A stretch of 64,000 nucleotides of DNA from Wolfiporia cocos (lineage: Eukaryota; Basidiomycota; Agaricomycetes; Polyporales; Phaeolaceae): NCBI GenBank assembly GCA_029448655.1, contig JACCLO010000003.1, positions 1,798,001 through 1,862,000 on the forward strand, written 5' to 3'. The position numbers were made by a program, and so were the translations under genes. The notes beneath the pieces were generated by a model, which was not told the DNA's origin, ran no database searches, and saw only the letters and a program-made list of their open reading frames with translations. Below are positions 11,640-22,323 of the stretch, one piece after another. The first letter of the stretch is position 1, and each line of letters opens with the position of its first letter.

Positions 11640-12434
11640 AGCGGGGAGTGTGCCTACCAAGGCTCACAATCGTATGCCTCCATACCCAGTGTGGGCACCC
11701 TAGCCTTCATTTCCCCAGCCGCCCCTGATGCCTGCTCGCTTCCCTTCAGCTTCTGCTTGTCTGGGCACTTCCATGACATGTGCCCCAGCTTCCCACACGT
11801 GAAGCAGGTACACGCCTTCTTGCTTGCACCGGCGGCTGACGTGCTTGCGATCTTTGTTGCTCCTGCAGACCCATGCCTCCTTGTTCAACACCATCACCCC
11901 AACCCTCTCCATGGTCCAGTCCTCCCAGCTCATGTCGTCAAGCTTTGCCTCTACATGGCTGAACTCCTGATGCAGCCCAATGGTGAGTAACAGTACCTTC
12001 AGGTTCTCGGGCACTTCGACATCGATTACCTCCAGCGCCCGGGAGAGCAACCACACTCGGCTGATCCACTCTTGTACCATCTCCCTGGGATCCATCTCCG
12101 CCCTGAGCAGTTCCCGCCACTTCCGGACTTCGGTGGCGAACCCTCAGCTCTGATGCATGTCCTGGAGCGTCCTCCACATCTCCACGGGGTCCCTTAGGCC
12201 CTGCACGTGCTCCAACTGCTCGTCTTCGAGCCTGAGGACAACCTCTGCCCTTGCTCGTGCCATGTCCCGCCTGGTGTGTGCTGGCCTGACCTTGCCATCC
12301 TCCAACTCCCCCTCAATGTCCACCACGTCCCATAGCCCCTTCTTAACCAGCTCCACCTCCATCTGCACTGCCCAGGTCGCGTAGTTCGACCCATCCAAGG
12401 GTGTGAACTTTGTGTCGCCGCGATGGGACATCAT
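11640..12434 (-). pseudogene. Ty1/copia-type gag relic
   Basis: From the ATG at 12434 the minus strand encodes a copia Gag (UBN2/DUF4219 type): FTPLDGSNYATWAVQMEVEL, then KKGLWDVV, MWRTLQDMHQS, and after an in-frame TGA (12146-12144; CGA expected) GFATEVRKWRELL. Near 11870 the frame shifts, and a CCHC zinc knuckle CFTCGKLGHMSWKC follows in another frame at about 11780-11830. No protease, integrase or RT lies further left. The start abuts the gypsy integrase on the opposite strand, so two unrelated retroelements are joined head to head at about 12415-12440. Confidence 0.8.
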
Positions 12435-12435
12435 C

Positions 12436-14290
12436 TCGAAGTACCACAATTCGATCCCGGCCGGACACCCTGGAATCTGGGGGACAATGATAAAGGTTAA
12501 GGCCCACTTCTGGTGGCCCGACATGGGAACAACGATAGCGGAGTATGTCAGGGGCTGCGCCACCTGCCAACAGATGAAACCTGATCAGAATCCGATGAAA
12601 CTCCCCTTACAACCAATACCAACGCGAGAAGACGCCCTTCCCTTCTCACAATGCTCGGTCAACTTTGTCACCGACTTGCCAAAAGTCGGAAAGTACGATT
12701 CAATGATGGTGATTGTCGACCACGGCCTATCCAAGGCAATCTCTCTCACCCCATGTAACAAAACGATCACGAGCGAAGGGGCAGCAGAGATATTCCATCA
12801 AAAGATATACTCGCAGTACGGCATCCCCCGAAAGATCATCTCGGACAGGGGACCACAATTCGCATCAAAACTCTTCAGGGAATTATGCAAGCTACAGGGA
12901 ACGGAATCAGCACTAAGTACGGCGTATCACCCACAGTCAGACGGGCAAACAGAAAGGATGAATCAACAAATCGAAGTATACCTCAGAATCTACTGTATGA
13001 ACGACCCCTTTCAATGGGTACAACGATTGCCTGACGTCGAATTCGCACACAACACCAGGCGAACTGAAACCAGACCCGCACCACTCAAAATAATCCTAGG
13101 GTACGTTCCGAGAGGATTCCCAGACTATGATAGAATTGGAAACGTCCCGGCAGCAATCGATAGGATCAAGAAGATCAAAGAGGCACGAAAGATGGCATTC
13201 ATCGCACACGAATTAGCCCAAAAAAGAATGGCAGGATGATTCCTCAGAGAACTGCCAAAACTTGAAAAAGGGGACAAGGTTTGGCTCGACGCAAAGAATC
13301 TAATGATCCCATACGAATCAAGCAAGCTGGCACCGAAAAGGGAAGGACCCTTCACCATCACAGAAAATATGGGGCCCACGACATACCAGCTACAATTACC
13401 GAAGAGCTGGAAGATACTGTCACGGACATCCCGTTGGGGGTACCCCTCGCTATAGGTTATACGGCGCTGCTAGGCGTACGACGCCCGCTATACCGTAGCT
13501 ACCTCTGCATCGTGCCCAGTTACTGTAGATCACCTGACCGGTTGGTTAGCGCTGTAGGGTAGCGCGCGCCTCCTCATACGGACACGTGATGGTCACATCA
13601 AGTATCACATGTAGCGTAGCATCACGGTCACTCATAGTTACATGCGCACAGGCCATGACTTTATGGTAGCCCGCTCCGCTTCTCCACACATGTATATAAG
13701 ATACGACAAGATGGGGCTTACTCCCCATCTTTAGGATTCTCGTCATTGAGCGCAAGCTCCTCTCTTACAATCAGTCTGCGTTGCTGCTGGCCTGGGGCCT
13801 CATCTTCTCTTGCTTGACTGTGGTTGCGTCTGCGCCGTCTGGGGACCTCAGGTGGCTGGGCACCTTAGGGATGGACCTATGAGTCCATCTGGGGTTGTCC
13901 TATGAGTACGTCGTTGCCGTCGTCATGGACTTGTTGAGGGTTGTGGGGGTTCCCCTGTAGCCAGGGTCGCACAGACTGGTAAGTCTGTGACAGATACACC
14001 CAGTGTTCCATGTCGCCTTACTAAAACCGTTTAAAGAAACAAGGGTGCACGGACCCAATTATCTGCGGCCGCCACCTGATGTTATCAAGGGACAAGAAGA
14101 ATACGAAGTCAAAGCCATCGTCGCTGACAGATGGAGAGGAAAGAAGCATCAATATCTCATCAAATGGAAAGGCTATGCCACGGCCAACAACTCATGGGAA
14201 GACGAGGGAAATTTGGAGCACTCCAAGGAATTGATAAAAGACTACCACAGGATGCAAGTCAGGACAACCCCGACACTCGAAAAACGAACA
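12436..14290 (+). pseudogene. chromodomain Ty3/gypsy integrase, 5'-truncated
   Basis: Only the integrase end of pol survives. It begins at the zinc finger (H..AGHPG then CATCQQMKPD), continues with the DDE core (FVTDLP, ISDRGPQF, ERMNQQIE) and, after a TGA at 13237 (CGA expected), the GPY/F region (KGDKVWLDAKNL, APKREGPFTI). A solo LTR at 13418-13992 interrupts it between KI and HPVFHVALLKPF. A genuine chromodomain follows at about 14095-14250 (YEVKAIVADR, YLIKWKGY, NSWEDEGNLEH). The chromodomain marks it as a chromovirus and would target chromatin with specific histone marks (family knowledge). Its sequence differs from the element at 1210-10309, so it is another family. Confidence 0.88.
13418..13992 (+). 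mobile_element. solo LTR inserted in the chromovirus integrase
   Basis: 575 bp, starting TGTCACGG and ending CTGTGACA, with perfect duplication GATAC (13413-13417 and 13993-13997). Excision restores a continuous integrase frame through the GPY/F motif. It has a TATA-like motif (ATGTATATAAGATA) near 13690. Only its termini resemble the solo LTR at 8353. Confidence 0.93.
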
Positions 14291-14817
14291 GTAATAGTAT
14301 GTCAACGACTCGCCACCAACTACCTCGCCGCACCACGACCCCCCACAGCAATGCGGGTCGCCGGGAAGGACGACCGAGAGGTACGCCGCCGAGGAGATAC
14401 TCCCCCCAGCACCTGCAGATCAGACACGCCCTTCTCTGGTACAGGGCCGAGGGACCCTTTGCTGGCCGAGCCGATGGCTGGACGGCCCTCTTTGACATCG
14501 CACAGGACCTCACCCACGTCTACAGCTCCTACCAGAACATCACCGAGGACCTTGTCCGAATGGAGGGGCAAATCAGAGTGCAGAGAGAGGGACTTGAACT
14601 ACTCACCGACAGACTTATCGACCGACTGGCCGCCACCACAACGGCCTGACTACGACACGTGCTCAACGACTTCAAGGATCGAGAGCACGCTACTCCCAAC
14701 CAACCTGAATACATACCACGACCCGCCCGCTTTTTCACCACCGACGAATGATGCCGAGTTGCAAGGCCGTTTGATTTTATGGAACGCGATCGAGTATTAT
14801 TTCCACTACCTACTGAG

Positions 14818-15008
14818 TGTTACGGTTGCACGTAGAACCACTCACGTGCTATGCAAGGCATTTAGCCCCCTTCGCTAAAAGGGCGTAATCTCGCGGTTAG
14901 GCGAGACTGTGGTTCCAGGTATATAAGCACGTCGCCTGTTGCCTAATTGGGTAACGGTTTCACACGCTTACCACTTCCCGTGGGCTCAGCTGTGTTAGAC
15001 TCGTAACA
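14818..15008 (-). repeat. TRIM LTR, copy 1
   Basis: 191 bp; contains GGTATATAAGCACG as a TATA-like motif and near-perfect terminal inversion TGTTACG...CGTAACA. Confidence 0.88.
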
Positions 15009-15185
15009 CTACCTCCCGCTTAAGGTGTGTGTTGTCCCCAACACGCTCTACCATCCCCCTCGATGGGCTCAAGCGCTTCACCGTTGGAGACACCCCCAAT
15101 TGGCCAGAGCAAGGTGGTCTGTATACCCAGCCCCCGAGCTACCGTTCACCGTTTATAAGCGCCTACTAGGTGTGCTCTCAGCCGC

Positions 15186-15232
15186 ATGTCGACAACGGGA
15201 GTCGAACCTGCGACCGGGCAACCGCGAGATAC
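15186..15232 (-). other. tRNA 3'-half-like sequence in the TRIM interior
   Basis: On the minus strand, GGTTCGACTCC matches a tRNA T-loop/B box (GGTTCGANNCC), and an imperfect 5-bp stem can be drawn around it. No anticodon arm or matching acceptor strand was found, so this is a tRNA fragment or a chance B box, not a gene. Confidence 0.3.
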
Positions 15233-15423
15233 TGTTACGGTTGCACGTAGAACCACTCACGTGCTATGCAAGGCATTTAGCCCCCTTCGCTAAAAGGGCG
15301 TAATCTCGCGGTTAGGCGAGACTGTGGTTCCAGGTATATAAGCATGTCGCCTGTTGCCTAATTGGGTAACGGTTTCACATGCTTACCACTTCCCGTGGGC
15401 TCAGCCGTGTTAGACTCGTAACA
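15233..15423 (-). repeat. TRIM LTR, copy 2
   Basis: 191 bp, nearly identical to 14818-15008; the visible differences are transitions such as CACG to CATG near 15343. Confidence 0.88.
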
Positions 15424-15973
15424 CCGAGACTCAGAGAGCCCGCCAAACAGGAGTTAGAGACCCGACGCCACGTATTCCTGGTATGGGAAGCAATGGGAGA
15501 CGTGAACCACCAGCACGCCAGGAGAGCCCTAGGGCTGCCCCAGCTCCACACCGAAGAGCAAATAGCACACCACCTATTCGACGATCTCCATCAGTGCAGA
15601 GCATTACCCGCGAGGAGTTTGAGCGAGGTGCGAGGGAACACGAATGAGACACCGCCTCCCTACCCACATGGGCAGCACGAAACTTACACCGCGCAGCCCA
15701 CCATTGGCGATATCGGCACAACGAATACTTACGGGACATCCCTTCCCTACGGGTACCAGCGAGGCCTTCGCCAGAACAACCCTGCCGACAATGTGGCTCC
15801 GCTAGCCACTGGATCCTCGACTGCCCCGACTACATTTGCAGAGCTTGTGGGCTCAATCAACTGGGTCATCGACAGAATGAATGCCGCCAACACTTTGTAT
15901 GGCGAACTCCTACAACCCCGTCACTCAGCGGGAATGGGGACATCTACAACGAACAGGACGCCGAGGCTCTCTG

Positions 15974-16541
15974 TGTTACGGGTTGAATACCCGTTCGTAT
16001 ATTCGAGTCGCAAATATAGATCGTTCTTCTGCACGTAGGTGCGTAACCGTGTGCAAGGCAAATACTCGTTAGATGCCTTCAAGTCCTAGGTAGATTCCCT
16101 AGGAGATCGTATAATATCCAATACGCGTTAGAGGATATAAGACTTCTTGTTTGTACAACAAGGTCGAGCTGAAGAGCCTCGACAGTAAGTACATGAGTTT
16201 ATATACTACGCTAGGTTTTAGGGGTCAAGTCCATCCCAGATGTCACCGCTACTATCTACGCTATAGTACCAAACGTTTGATAAGTATGTAGTGATATATC
16301 CGCGACGATAGATAGGAATGATGGCGGTTGAACGCCATCTATCAGCTAGTGAATGATAAATATGAAACGAGGACAGAGTTGGATCTGTCAGAGTTGAAAC
16401 ACGCCCTATCTGCTACTACAACTGGGGTTAGCCCAGTAGGATCACGAATAGCCAGGGGGTTGGTTGCGCAACAAGTCCCTGTATCGTATTCACCCTATGG
16501 TGAGTTCTGCCAGCGTTCGAAAAATCAAAATAACCGTAACA
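15974..16541 (+). mobile_element. solo LTR, TGTTAC family copy 1
   Basis: 568 bp from TGTTACGGG to ACCGTAACA with perfect duplication CTCTG (15969-15973 and 16542-16546). It splits the zinc-knuckle ORF, which continues at 16547. It is about 140 bp shorter than copies 2 and 4. Confidence 0.92.
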
Positions 16542-16601
16542 CTCTGAAGGAGGGGGCTTGGAGGATTCGTCGAGGACAACGAACGCTTAGGAGGGAGCTG
16601 A

Positions 16602-17304
16602 TGTTACGGTCATTTTGATTTTTCGAACGCTGGCAGAACTCACCATGGGGTGAATACGATACAGGGACTTGTTGCGTAACCAACCCCCTGGCTACTCATG
16701 ACTCTACTGGGCGCATCCCCAGTTGTACTAGCATATAGGGCATGTTTCACCTTTGACAGATCCAACTCTGCCACCATTTCATCTATATCGTCTCTTAACT
16801 GACAGATGGCGTTCAACCGCCATCATCATTCCTATCTATCGTTTCAGATATATCACTACATACCTATCAAACGTTCGGTACTATGGCGTAGATAGTAGCG
16901 GTGACATCTGGGATGGACTTGACCCTAAAAGCCCAACGTAGTATATAAACTCATGTATTTACTGTCGAGGCTCTTCAGCTCGACCTTGTTGTACAAACAA
17001 AAAGTCTTATACTCGTTCTCAAACGTAGGAAACTACGCTCAGTATTTCTTGCTCGAGCAACCAGACGACTAAGTCCTCGAAGTGCACACTGACTTCTCGG
17101 ACTTAGGCGAGTCCTATATTCTATCAGACTCGCACTTGAACAGTTTATACCCTCTAACACGTATTGGGTATCAATCGACCTCCTAGGAACTTTATCTAGG
17201 ACTTGGAAGGCATCTAACGAGTATTTGCCTCAAATGTGCTTACGCACAGAAGAACGATTTATATTCGCGACTCGAATATACAAATGGGTATTCGACCCGT
17301 AACA
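16602..17304 (-). mobile_element. LTR, TGTTAC family copy 2, inverted
   Basis: 703 bp, reverse orientation of copy 1, bounded by TGTTACGG and CCCGTAACA. The flanks GCTGA and GACAT do not match, so the two sides were not joined before insertion; ectopic recombination or deletion is likely. The chromovirus ORF stops here and does not resume beyond it. Confidence 0.85.
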
Positions 17305-17813
17305 GACATGCACTGATGCCACTCTGCTTCCATTCCCTGAGTTTTTGCTCTTTCTGTGCCATTTGTAGTACTTGTTATGTAATCACACACAATTAATAAA
17401 TTCTGACATACCTCAAGTGCCCCTGATATATCATCAGTCTGGGCAACTTATAATGTCTGAGTGAATACTGTCTGCCCCATGTTAGATCAGCAGGCCTGGC
17501 AACTGGTGGCTCTTTCACCTGATGCCTTTGTGAGTTTCCCAGTATTCACCAGATGCCATCCACAACTTTGCAACAGTTTACTGGATGCCTCGGTATTTTC
17601 CCAGATGTCAAAATACAAAACATATTTTATTGGCCTAAATTGGTCTGGTAACATATACCAGTCTGATGTCACTTTATCTATGCTTATCTACTATCTCGCC
17701 TTTGCTCATGGTGCACCTCCACTTTCTGACTATGGATGCTCGCCCCTGGCCTATATACTGATTGGATACCCTGTGTCACCACAAGCTTGGCCATCCTCAC
17801 ACCGTCCATCCGC
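17305..17813. other. spacer between LTR copies 2 and 3
   Basis: AT-rich, no recognised coding potential. It and the spacers at 18482-18764 and 19472-19504 are the remaining substrate into which the LTR family inserted. Confidence 0.5.
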
Positions 17814-18476
17814 TGTTATGGGTTGTATACCTGTTTGTATATTCAAGTTGTGAATATAAATCATTCTTCTGCACATAGTCCTGCGGATGAGTGCAAGGCA
17901 AATATAATCTGGATAAGCCTTCGGGCCCCAAGTCAAAGACTCTAGGGGATTATCGAATATTCAATAAACATAAATATAAGACTTGCCTAAGTCTGAGAAG
18001 TCAGAGTGCACTTCAAGGACTTAGTTGGTTCAGAGCTCAGTGAATACTGAGCATAGTTTCCTATGTTTGAGAATGAGTATAAGACTTCTTGTTTATACAA
18101 CAAGGTTGAGCTGGAGAGCCTTGATGCTAAGTACATTGGTTTATATACACTACATTAGGTTTCAGGAGTCCTGTCTGTCCCAGATGTCACCGATACTATC
18201 TACACTATAGTATGAAATGTTTGATAGATATGTAGTGATATATCTGAAATGATAGATAGTAATGATAATGGCAGTTGAACGCCATCTGTCAATCAGCAAA
18301 CAATAAATATGAAACAAGGGCAGAGTTGGATCTGCCAGAGTAGAAACACACCCTATACACTAGTACAGCTGGGGTTACACCCAGTAGAGTCATGAGTAGC
18401 CAGGGGGTTGGTTGCACAACAAGTCCCTGTATTGTATTCACCCAATGGTTCTGCCAGTGTTCGAAAAATCGTAACA
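17814..18476 (+). mobile_element. solo LTR, TGTTAC family copy 3
   Basis: 663 bp starting TGTTATGGG and ending TCGTAACA. Flanks TCCGC (17809-17813) and TCCAC (18477-18481) are a duplication with one transition. More diverged than copies 1 and 2. Confidence 0.85.
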
Positions 18477-18764
18477 TCCACCATTTCCACACCATCCTGC
18501 ACCTTGGCAATGCTGCAGACCATAGATTGTGACAACAAATGCATCCAAGTATCTATCTATTATCCTATGCATTGATGCCATTGTTCTCCCAGCCAATGGC
18601 AATGCATGTCACATCAGTTCAGGACACCAGTATCAGGGCTCTATAATGTGTGAGCTCACATGCACTGTTCAGGGTGTCCAGAATCAGATAAAGGCTGTTG
18701 TTATTTCGAGTAGATCAATATCCTGGCTACCTCGATTGTGATTATATGGTGGTTTTATAGGTTG

Positions 18765-19471
18765 TGTTACAGGTCATATACCTGTTCGTATATTCTGTCA
18801 CAAATATAACCGGTTCTCCTGCACGTAGTCCAATTAGATGAGTGCAAGGCAAATCTGTCACTAATAAGCCTTCAGGCCCTAAGTCTGTGACTCTAGGGGA
18901 TCAGTCAATATCCAATATGTGTTAGAGGATATAATCTGTCCTGGAGCAAACCTTATAGAATATAAGACTTGCCTAAGTCCGAGAAGTCAATGTGCACTTC
19001 GAGGATAGTTGGTTTGAGAGCTCGGAGAATACTGAGTGTAGTTTCCTATGTTTGAGAATGAGTATAAGACTCTTGTTTGTACAAAAAGGTCAAGCTGAAG
19101 AGCCTTGACTTAGTTACATGGGTTTATATACTACACTGGGTTTTAGGAGTCCTATCCATCCCAGATGTCACTGTTACTATCTATGTCCTAGATTGAAATG
19201 TTTGATAAGTATGTAGTGATATATCTGAAATGATAGATAGAAATGTTATGGTGGTTGAATACCATCTGTCAATCATAGAATGATAAATATGAAACGGTGC
19301 CAGAGTTGCATCTATCCTAGGGGAATCAGACTCCATATGCTAGTACAACTGGGGTTACGCCCAGTAGAGTCACAAGTGGCCAGGGGTGTTGGTTGTGCAA
19401 CAAGTCCCTGTATTGTATTCACCCAATGGTGAGTTCTGTGCATGTTCAAAAAATTCAAAATAACCGTAACA
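18765..19471 (+). mobile_element. solo LTR, TGTTAC family copy 4
   Basis: 707 bp starting TGTTACAGG and ending ACCGTAACA, with perfect duplication GGTTG (18760-18764 and 19472-19476). Confidence 0.9.
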
Positions 19472-19504
19472 GGTTGCCACATACTCTTGTACAGTGGTCA
19501 AATT

Positions 19505-20121
19505 TGTTACAGTTATTGCAAATGCTGGCAGAACTCACCATTGGGTGAATACAATACAGGGACCTGTTGTGCAACCAACCCCATGGCTATTCATGACTGT
19601 ACTGGGCACACCCCTGTACTAGTGTGTAGGGCATGTTTTGACTCTGGCAGATCCAACTCTGCCCTCATTTCATATTTATCATTCAATGATTGACAGATGG
19701 CATTCAACAGCCATTATCATTACTATCTATCATTTCAGATAGATCACTACATACCTATCAAGTGTTTTGTACTATAGTGTAGATAGTATCAGTGACATCT
19801 GGGACAGACAGGACTCCTAAAACCTCATGTAGTATATGAACTGATGTACCTAGTGTTAAGACTCTCCAGCTCAACCTTGTTGTATAAACAAGAAGTTTTA
19901 TACTCATTCTCAAACTATGCTCAGTATTTGCCAAGCCCTGAACTGACTAAGTCCTTGAAGTGCACACTGACTTCTCGAACTTAGATCTCCTAGAGTCTCT
20001 GACTCAGGACCCAAAGGCTTATTCAGATAATATTTACCTTGCACTTGTTCACAGGACTACACACAGAAGAATGATTTATATTCACAACTCAAATATACAA
20101 ACAGGTATTTGACCCATAATA
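19505..20121 (-). mobile_element. solo LTR, TGTTAC family copy 5, inverted
   Basis: 617 bp between TGTTACAG and ACCCATAATA (eroded CCCGTAACA), with perfect duplication AAATT (19500-19504 and 20122-20126). With copy 4 it forms a second, imperfect inverted repeat with a 33-bp spacer. Confidence 0.88.
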
Positions 20122-20439
20122 AAATTGAGCTAGTAAAATTAGTACGTAATACAGCATAGAGTTTAGGCCTGACTTTCCTTGTCCTGCACAATCCATTTTA
20201 GAATAGACTATCTGTGGGAGTGACAAAATATTGCACCGGTCACATTGAAGTGTCTATTTCCAGCACATACAATCTATGCAGATGGTGTTTAAGCTACAGT
20301 CCTGGACAGGCAAACTCCGCCAATTTGAGTAATGGATTTTTATGCTCCCTAGGGTCTTGAAAATAGTGTAATTATGTATAATCATGCATTACTTGATACA
20401 GAGTTGCAAGTTGTATAAGATGATTCTCAATGAAACATT

Positions 20440-20600
20440 CTTAGTTTTTTGAGTCCAAAAAATTGGTGGTGACCTCAAAATATGCACTAAAATCTCGAAA
20501 AACACACCAATCGACTCCTTTTCATCGTTACAATCTGATAGAATAGTCAGAAATGGACTAATATTCCTATATCACCCTCCATAAATCAACTATGGTGTGG
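20440..20600. repeat. direct repeat flanking the DDE relic, left copy
   Basis: TTTTTGAGTCCAAAAAATT followed by GG[T/C]GGTGACC[T/C]CAAA recurs, more GC-rich, at about 21490-21530 on the same strand. Both copies are later followed by a TCAGAAATGG box (20550 and 21678). They flank the transposase relic but are direct, not inverted, so they are not ordinary TIRs. Confidence 0.45.
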
Positions 20601-20822
20601 TAAGCACTGCTACTGTGCATCAAACATGGCTTAAGGTGACATCCTAAACAGCCCAAAAATTCATCTGGCCTTCAAAATCATACTTGTCAGGCATCTACTG
20701 CTCATTTAAACCCAATACAATGCAGTCATTCTGCTGGAGATATGCTTGTGTGATTCTGTGTTCTGAGCCCTGAAGGCAACTAAGGTACTGAAGCTCAGAG
20801 TGATGTCAAAGAGGAAGATACA

Positions 20823-21420
20823 ATGAGTGACACTGAAGTGGGTGAATTTAGTGATTGGGAAGAGCTTGACAATGAAGATTTCAGAACTGATCTTGCACAA
20901 TGGGTTGGGAATGATCCAATGGATGATAAATCATGCTGCTCTTCCCCAAGTGCTCTCTGGGCATTCAACATGAGTGATTTGGATGGAGGCAAGCAGTGCT
21001 CACAGTGAGACACATTTATTCCCATGTCTAACCCTGTCACTACCCTTAGGGGACTTTCTCAGAAGATGACAACACTGGCAGGTGAGCCAAAAGGCCTAAA
21101 ACTGGTACTTGAAGAATAGATGTCAGCAAGCTCTGTGCAAAATGCTCCACAGTCTGTTCTTTTGAGAGCAAGAACTGTTGCATGGTACAGCTGCTTAGTC
21201 AGCAAGACGACTTCATGAATTAGCCATCAGTGTCTGAAACAATAATTTGAAAGGCCAGGCTATTGTGTTTTCTTGCCTAATCATTGCGAGCTTAACCCAA
21301 TAGAAATGATCAGACATTTTCTAAGTTGTTCTTGGCTAAGTTCTACTTGGGCTGGTGGAGAGGGCAGTAGCATGGGCTGTGTGGGAGCAGAAATGGCACT
21401 TCAGGTTTCTGAACAGGTAA
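20823..21420 (+). pseudogene. relic of a DDE transposase (basidiomycete type)
   Basis: The 5' part is an acidic ORF (GEFSDWEELDNEDFRTDL) ending at 21008. Further on, broken frames recover TTLAGEPKGLKLVLEE, CAKC...CSFESKNCC, LLSQQDDF and FLPNHCELNPIEM. These are hallmarks of the DDE-superfamily endonuclease found in many agaricomycete transposons; the Glu in NPIEM would be the third catalytic acid. Several stops and frameshifts make it inactive. No terminal inverted repeats were found. The link of the acidic ORF to the same gene is inferred. Confidence 0.6.
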
Positions 21421-21459
21421 TGCAAGCTATAGAATTGAGTATCGAGTAGTCTACATTTG

Positions 21460-21745
21460 TTTTTTTGTTGGGAGCCGTTGGGCGCCTATAGGTTTTTCGG
21501 GGCGAAAATTTGGCGGTGACCCCAAAGTCGTGGGAAAAATATGAGTGGGGCGGATTTGGACGTTTTCAGGCCTCCGGAGTTCAGATCCGCGCTCAGAATG
21601 TAGTGAAATCCTCTCAGGAATGCTGTACAAAAATTGCGGAGTTTGCTTGTCCGGGACAGTACATGAATCGGAAATTATCAGAAATGGTGAGCGCAACTCT
21701 GGCTACATCAAAGCGGCGGTGATTAAGAATTGAACGCATTTCGAG
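21460..21745. repeat. direct repeat flanking the DDE relic, right copy
   Basis: TTTTTCGGGGCGAAAATTTG then GCGGTGACCCCAAA, matching the left copy at about 20445-20490. The left copy looks C-to-T decayed relative to this one. Confidence 0.45.
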
Positions 21746-21769
21746 AAAATCGGCCATCCGTGTCTTACT

Positions 21770-22323
21770 CAATTGTTAACACTTTGCTGAGGACTAGTTA
21801 GCTGATGATCCCCGTCTAGTCCATTCTCCTCAAGCGAGCCATTGATTATGGATCCTCCCAAATTCCCAATAATTCGTGAAGCAAATTGAAGTGAAGACAT
21901 ATCTGTGGAGACTCCACTAGTGTCTTGGGCTTGTTGCCTTATATTGAGAAAGAACCGAGTAACTATAATTGTTGTTGCCCTAAACGATGTGTTAAAACGA
22001 AGAGCAGACCAGACAAGATACAACAGACATGTATACAGCATCGGATGGATTGTGTATCTATATTATATCAGCATGAGCGAAGTCCAGACGATATAAGCTT
22101 CCTACGCGCCTCATATTTGGCTAGAAACATATCCATAAGGTTCAAACCGCATAGAATTCTAAGGTTAGTGAGATTGACTTGTGATTAGTATCAGTTGCAG
22201 TACCAATGAGATATAGTTCACGCACAAGAAGTATATCGCTCCTGTTGTGAATACTGACACGTCAGAAGATTTGACACAAGATCAAGAACCTGCGTCGAAA
22301 TCGTCGAATGACAAGCTACGGTC
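21770..22323. other. spacer, no gene seen
   Basis: No recognised coding sequence; several short ORFs in competing frames. Confidence 0.4.

Larger units (their letters stand above)
14818..15423 (-). mobile_element. TRIM (miniature LTR element), 606 bp
   Basis: Two 191-bp LTRs (14818-15008 and 15233-15423) start TGTTACGG and end TCGTAACA, differ at a handful of positions, and flank a 224-bp non-coding interior. Flanks CTGAG (14813-14817) and CCGAG (15424-15428) form a target duplication with one transition. Excision restores the host ORF through LPTE|TQRARQ. Orientation is set to minus because, read that way, GCGGGAGGTAG sits just before the LTR as a polypurine tract. It would need enzymes from an autonomous relative. 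Confidence 0.88.
14299..16601 (+). pseudogene. accessory zinc-knuckle ORF of the chromovirus, disrupted
   Basis: This ORF starts at ATG 14299, overlaps the end of the chromodomain frame, and is readable only after removing two insertions (14818-15423 and 15974-16541). It predicts a coiled-coil-like helical stretch (EDLVRMEGQIRVQREGLELL), a Pro/Arg-rich linker, then two cysteine knuckles at about 15785-15880 (CRQCGSASHWILDC and CRACGLNQLGHRQNEC), and ends near EGAWRIRRGQRTLRREL where the LTR at 16602 begins. TGA stops at 14647, 14749 and 15645 each fit a CGA origin. It resembles nucleocapsid-like third ORFs of agaricomycete gypsy elements (from memory). A role in RNA binding is inferred. Confidence 0.65.
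15974..17304. repeat. long inverted repeat, arms ~570-700 bp, loop 60 bp
   Basis: Copies 1 and 2 face each other around 16542-16601. For example, the stretch from TGAGTTCTGCCAGCG (16501) to CCGTAACA is mirrored immediately after 16602. A transcript through it would form a long hairpin. Confidence 0.85.

Noticed and set aside
14003..14878. Chromodomain frame continuing to 14878 as one protein
   Set aside because: Beyond ~14290 this frame is low-complexity, while the overlapping frame from 14299 carries the helical and zinc-knuckle ORF; its last part reads into the TRIM.
15379..16038. 219-codon ORF as an independent gene
   Set aside because: It starts inside the TRIM LTR and ends inside a solo LTR; the meaningful frame here is the one with the two CCHC knuckles.
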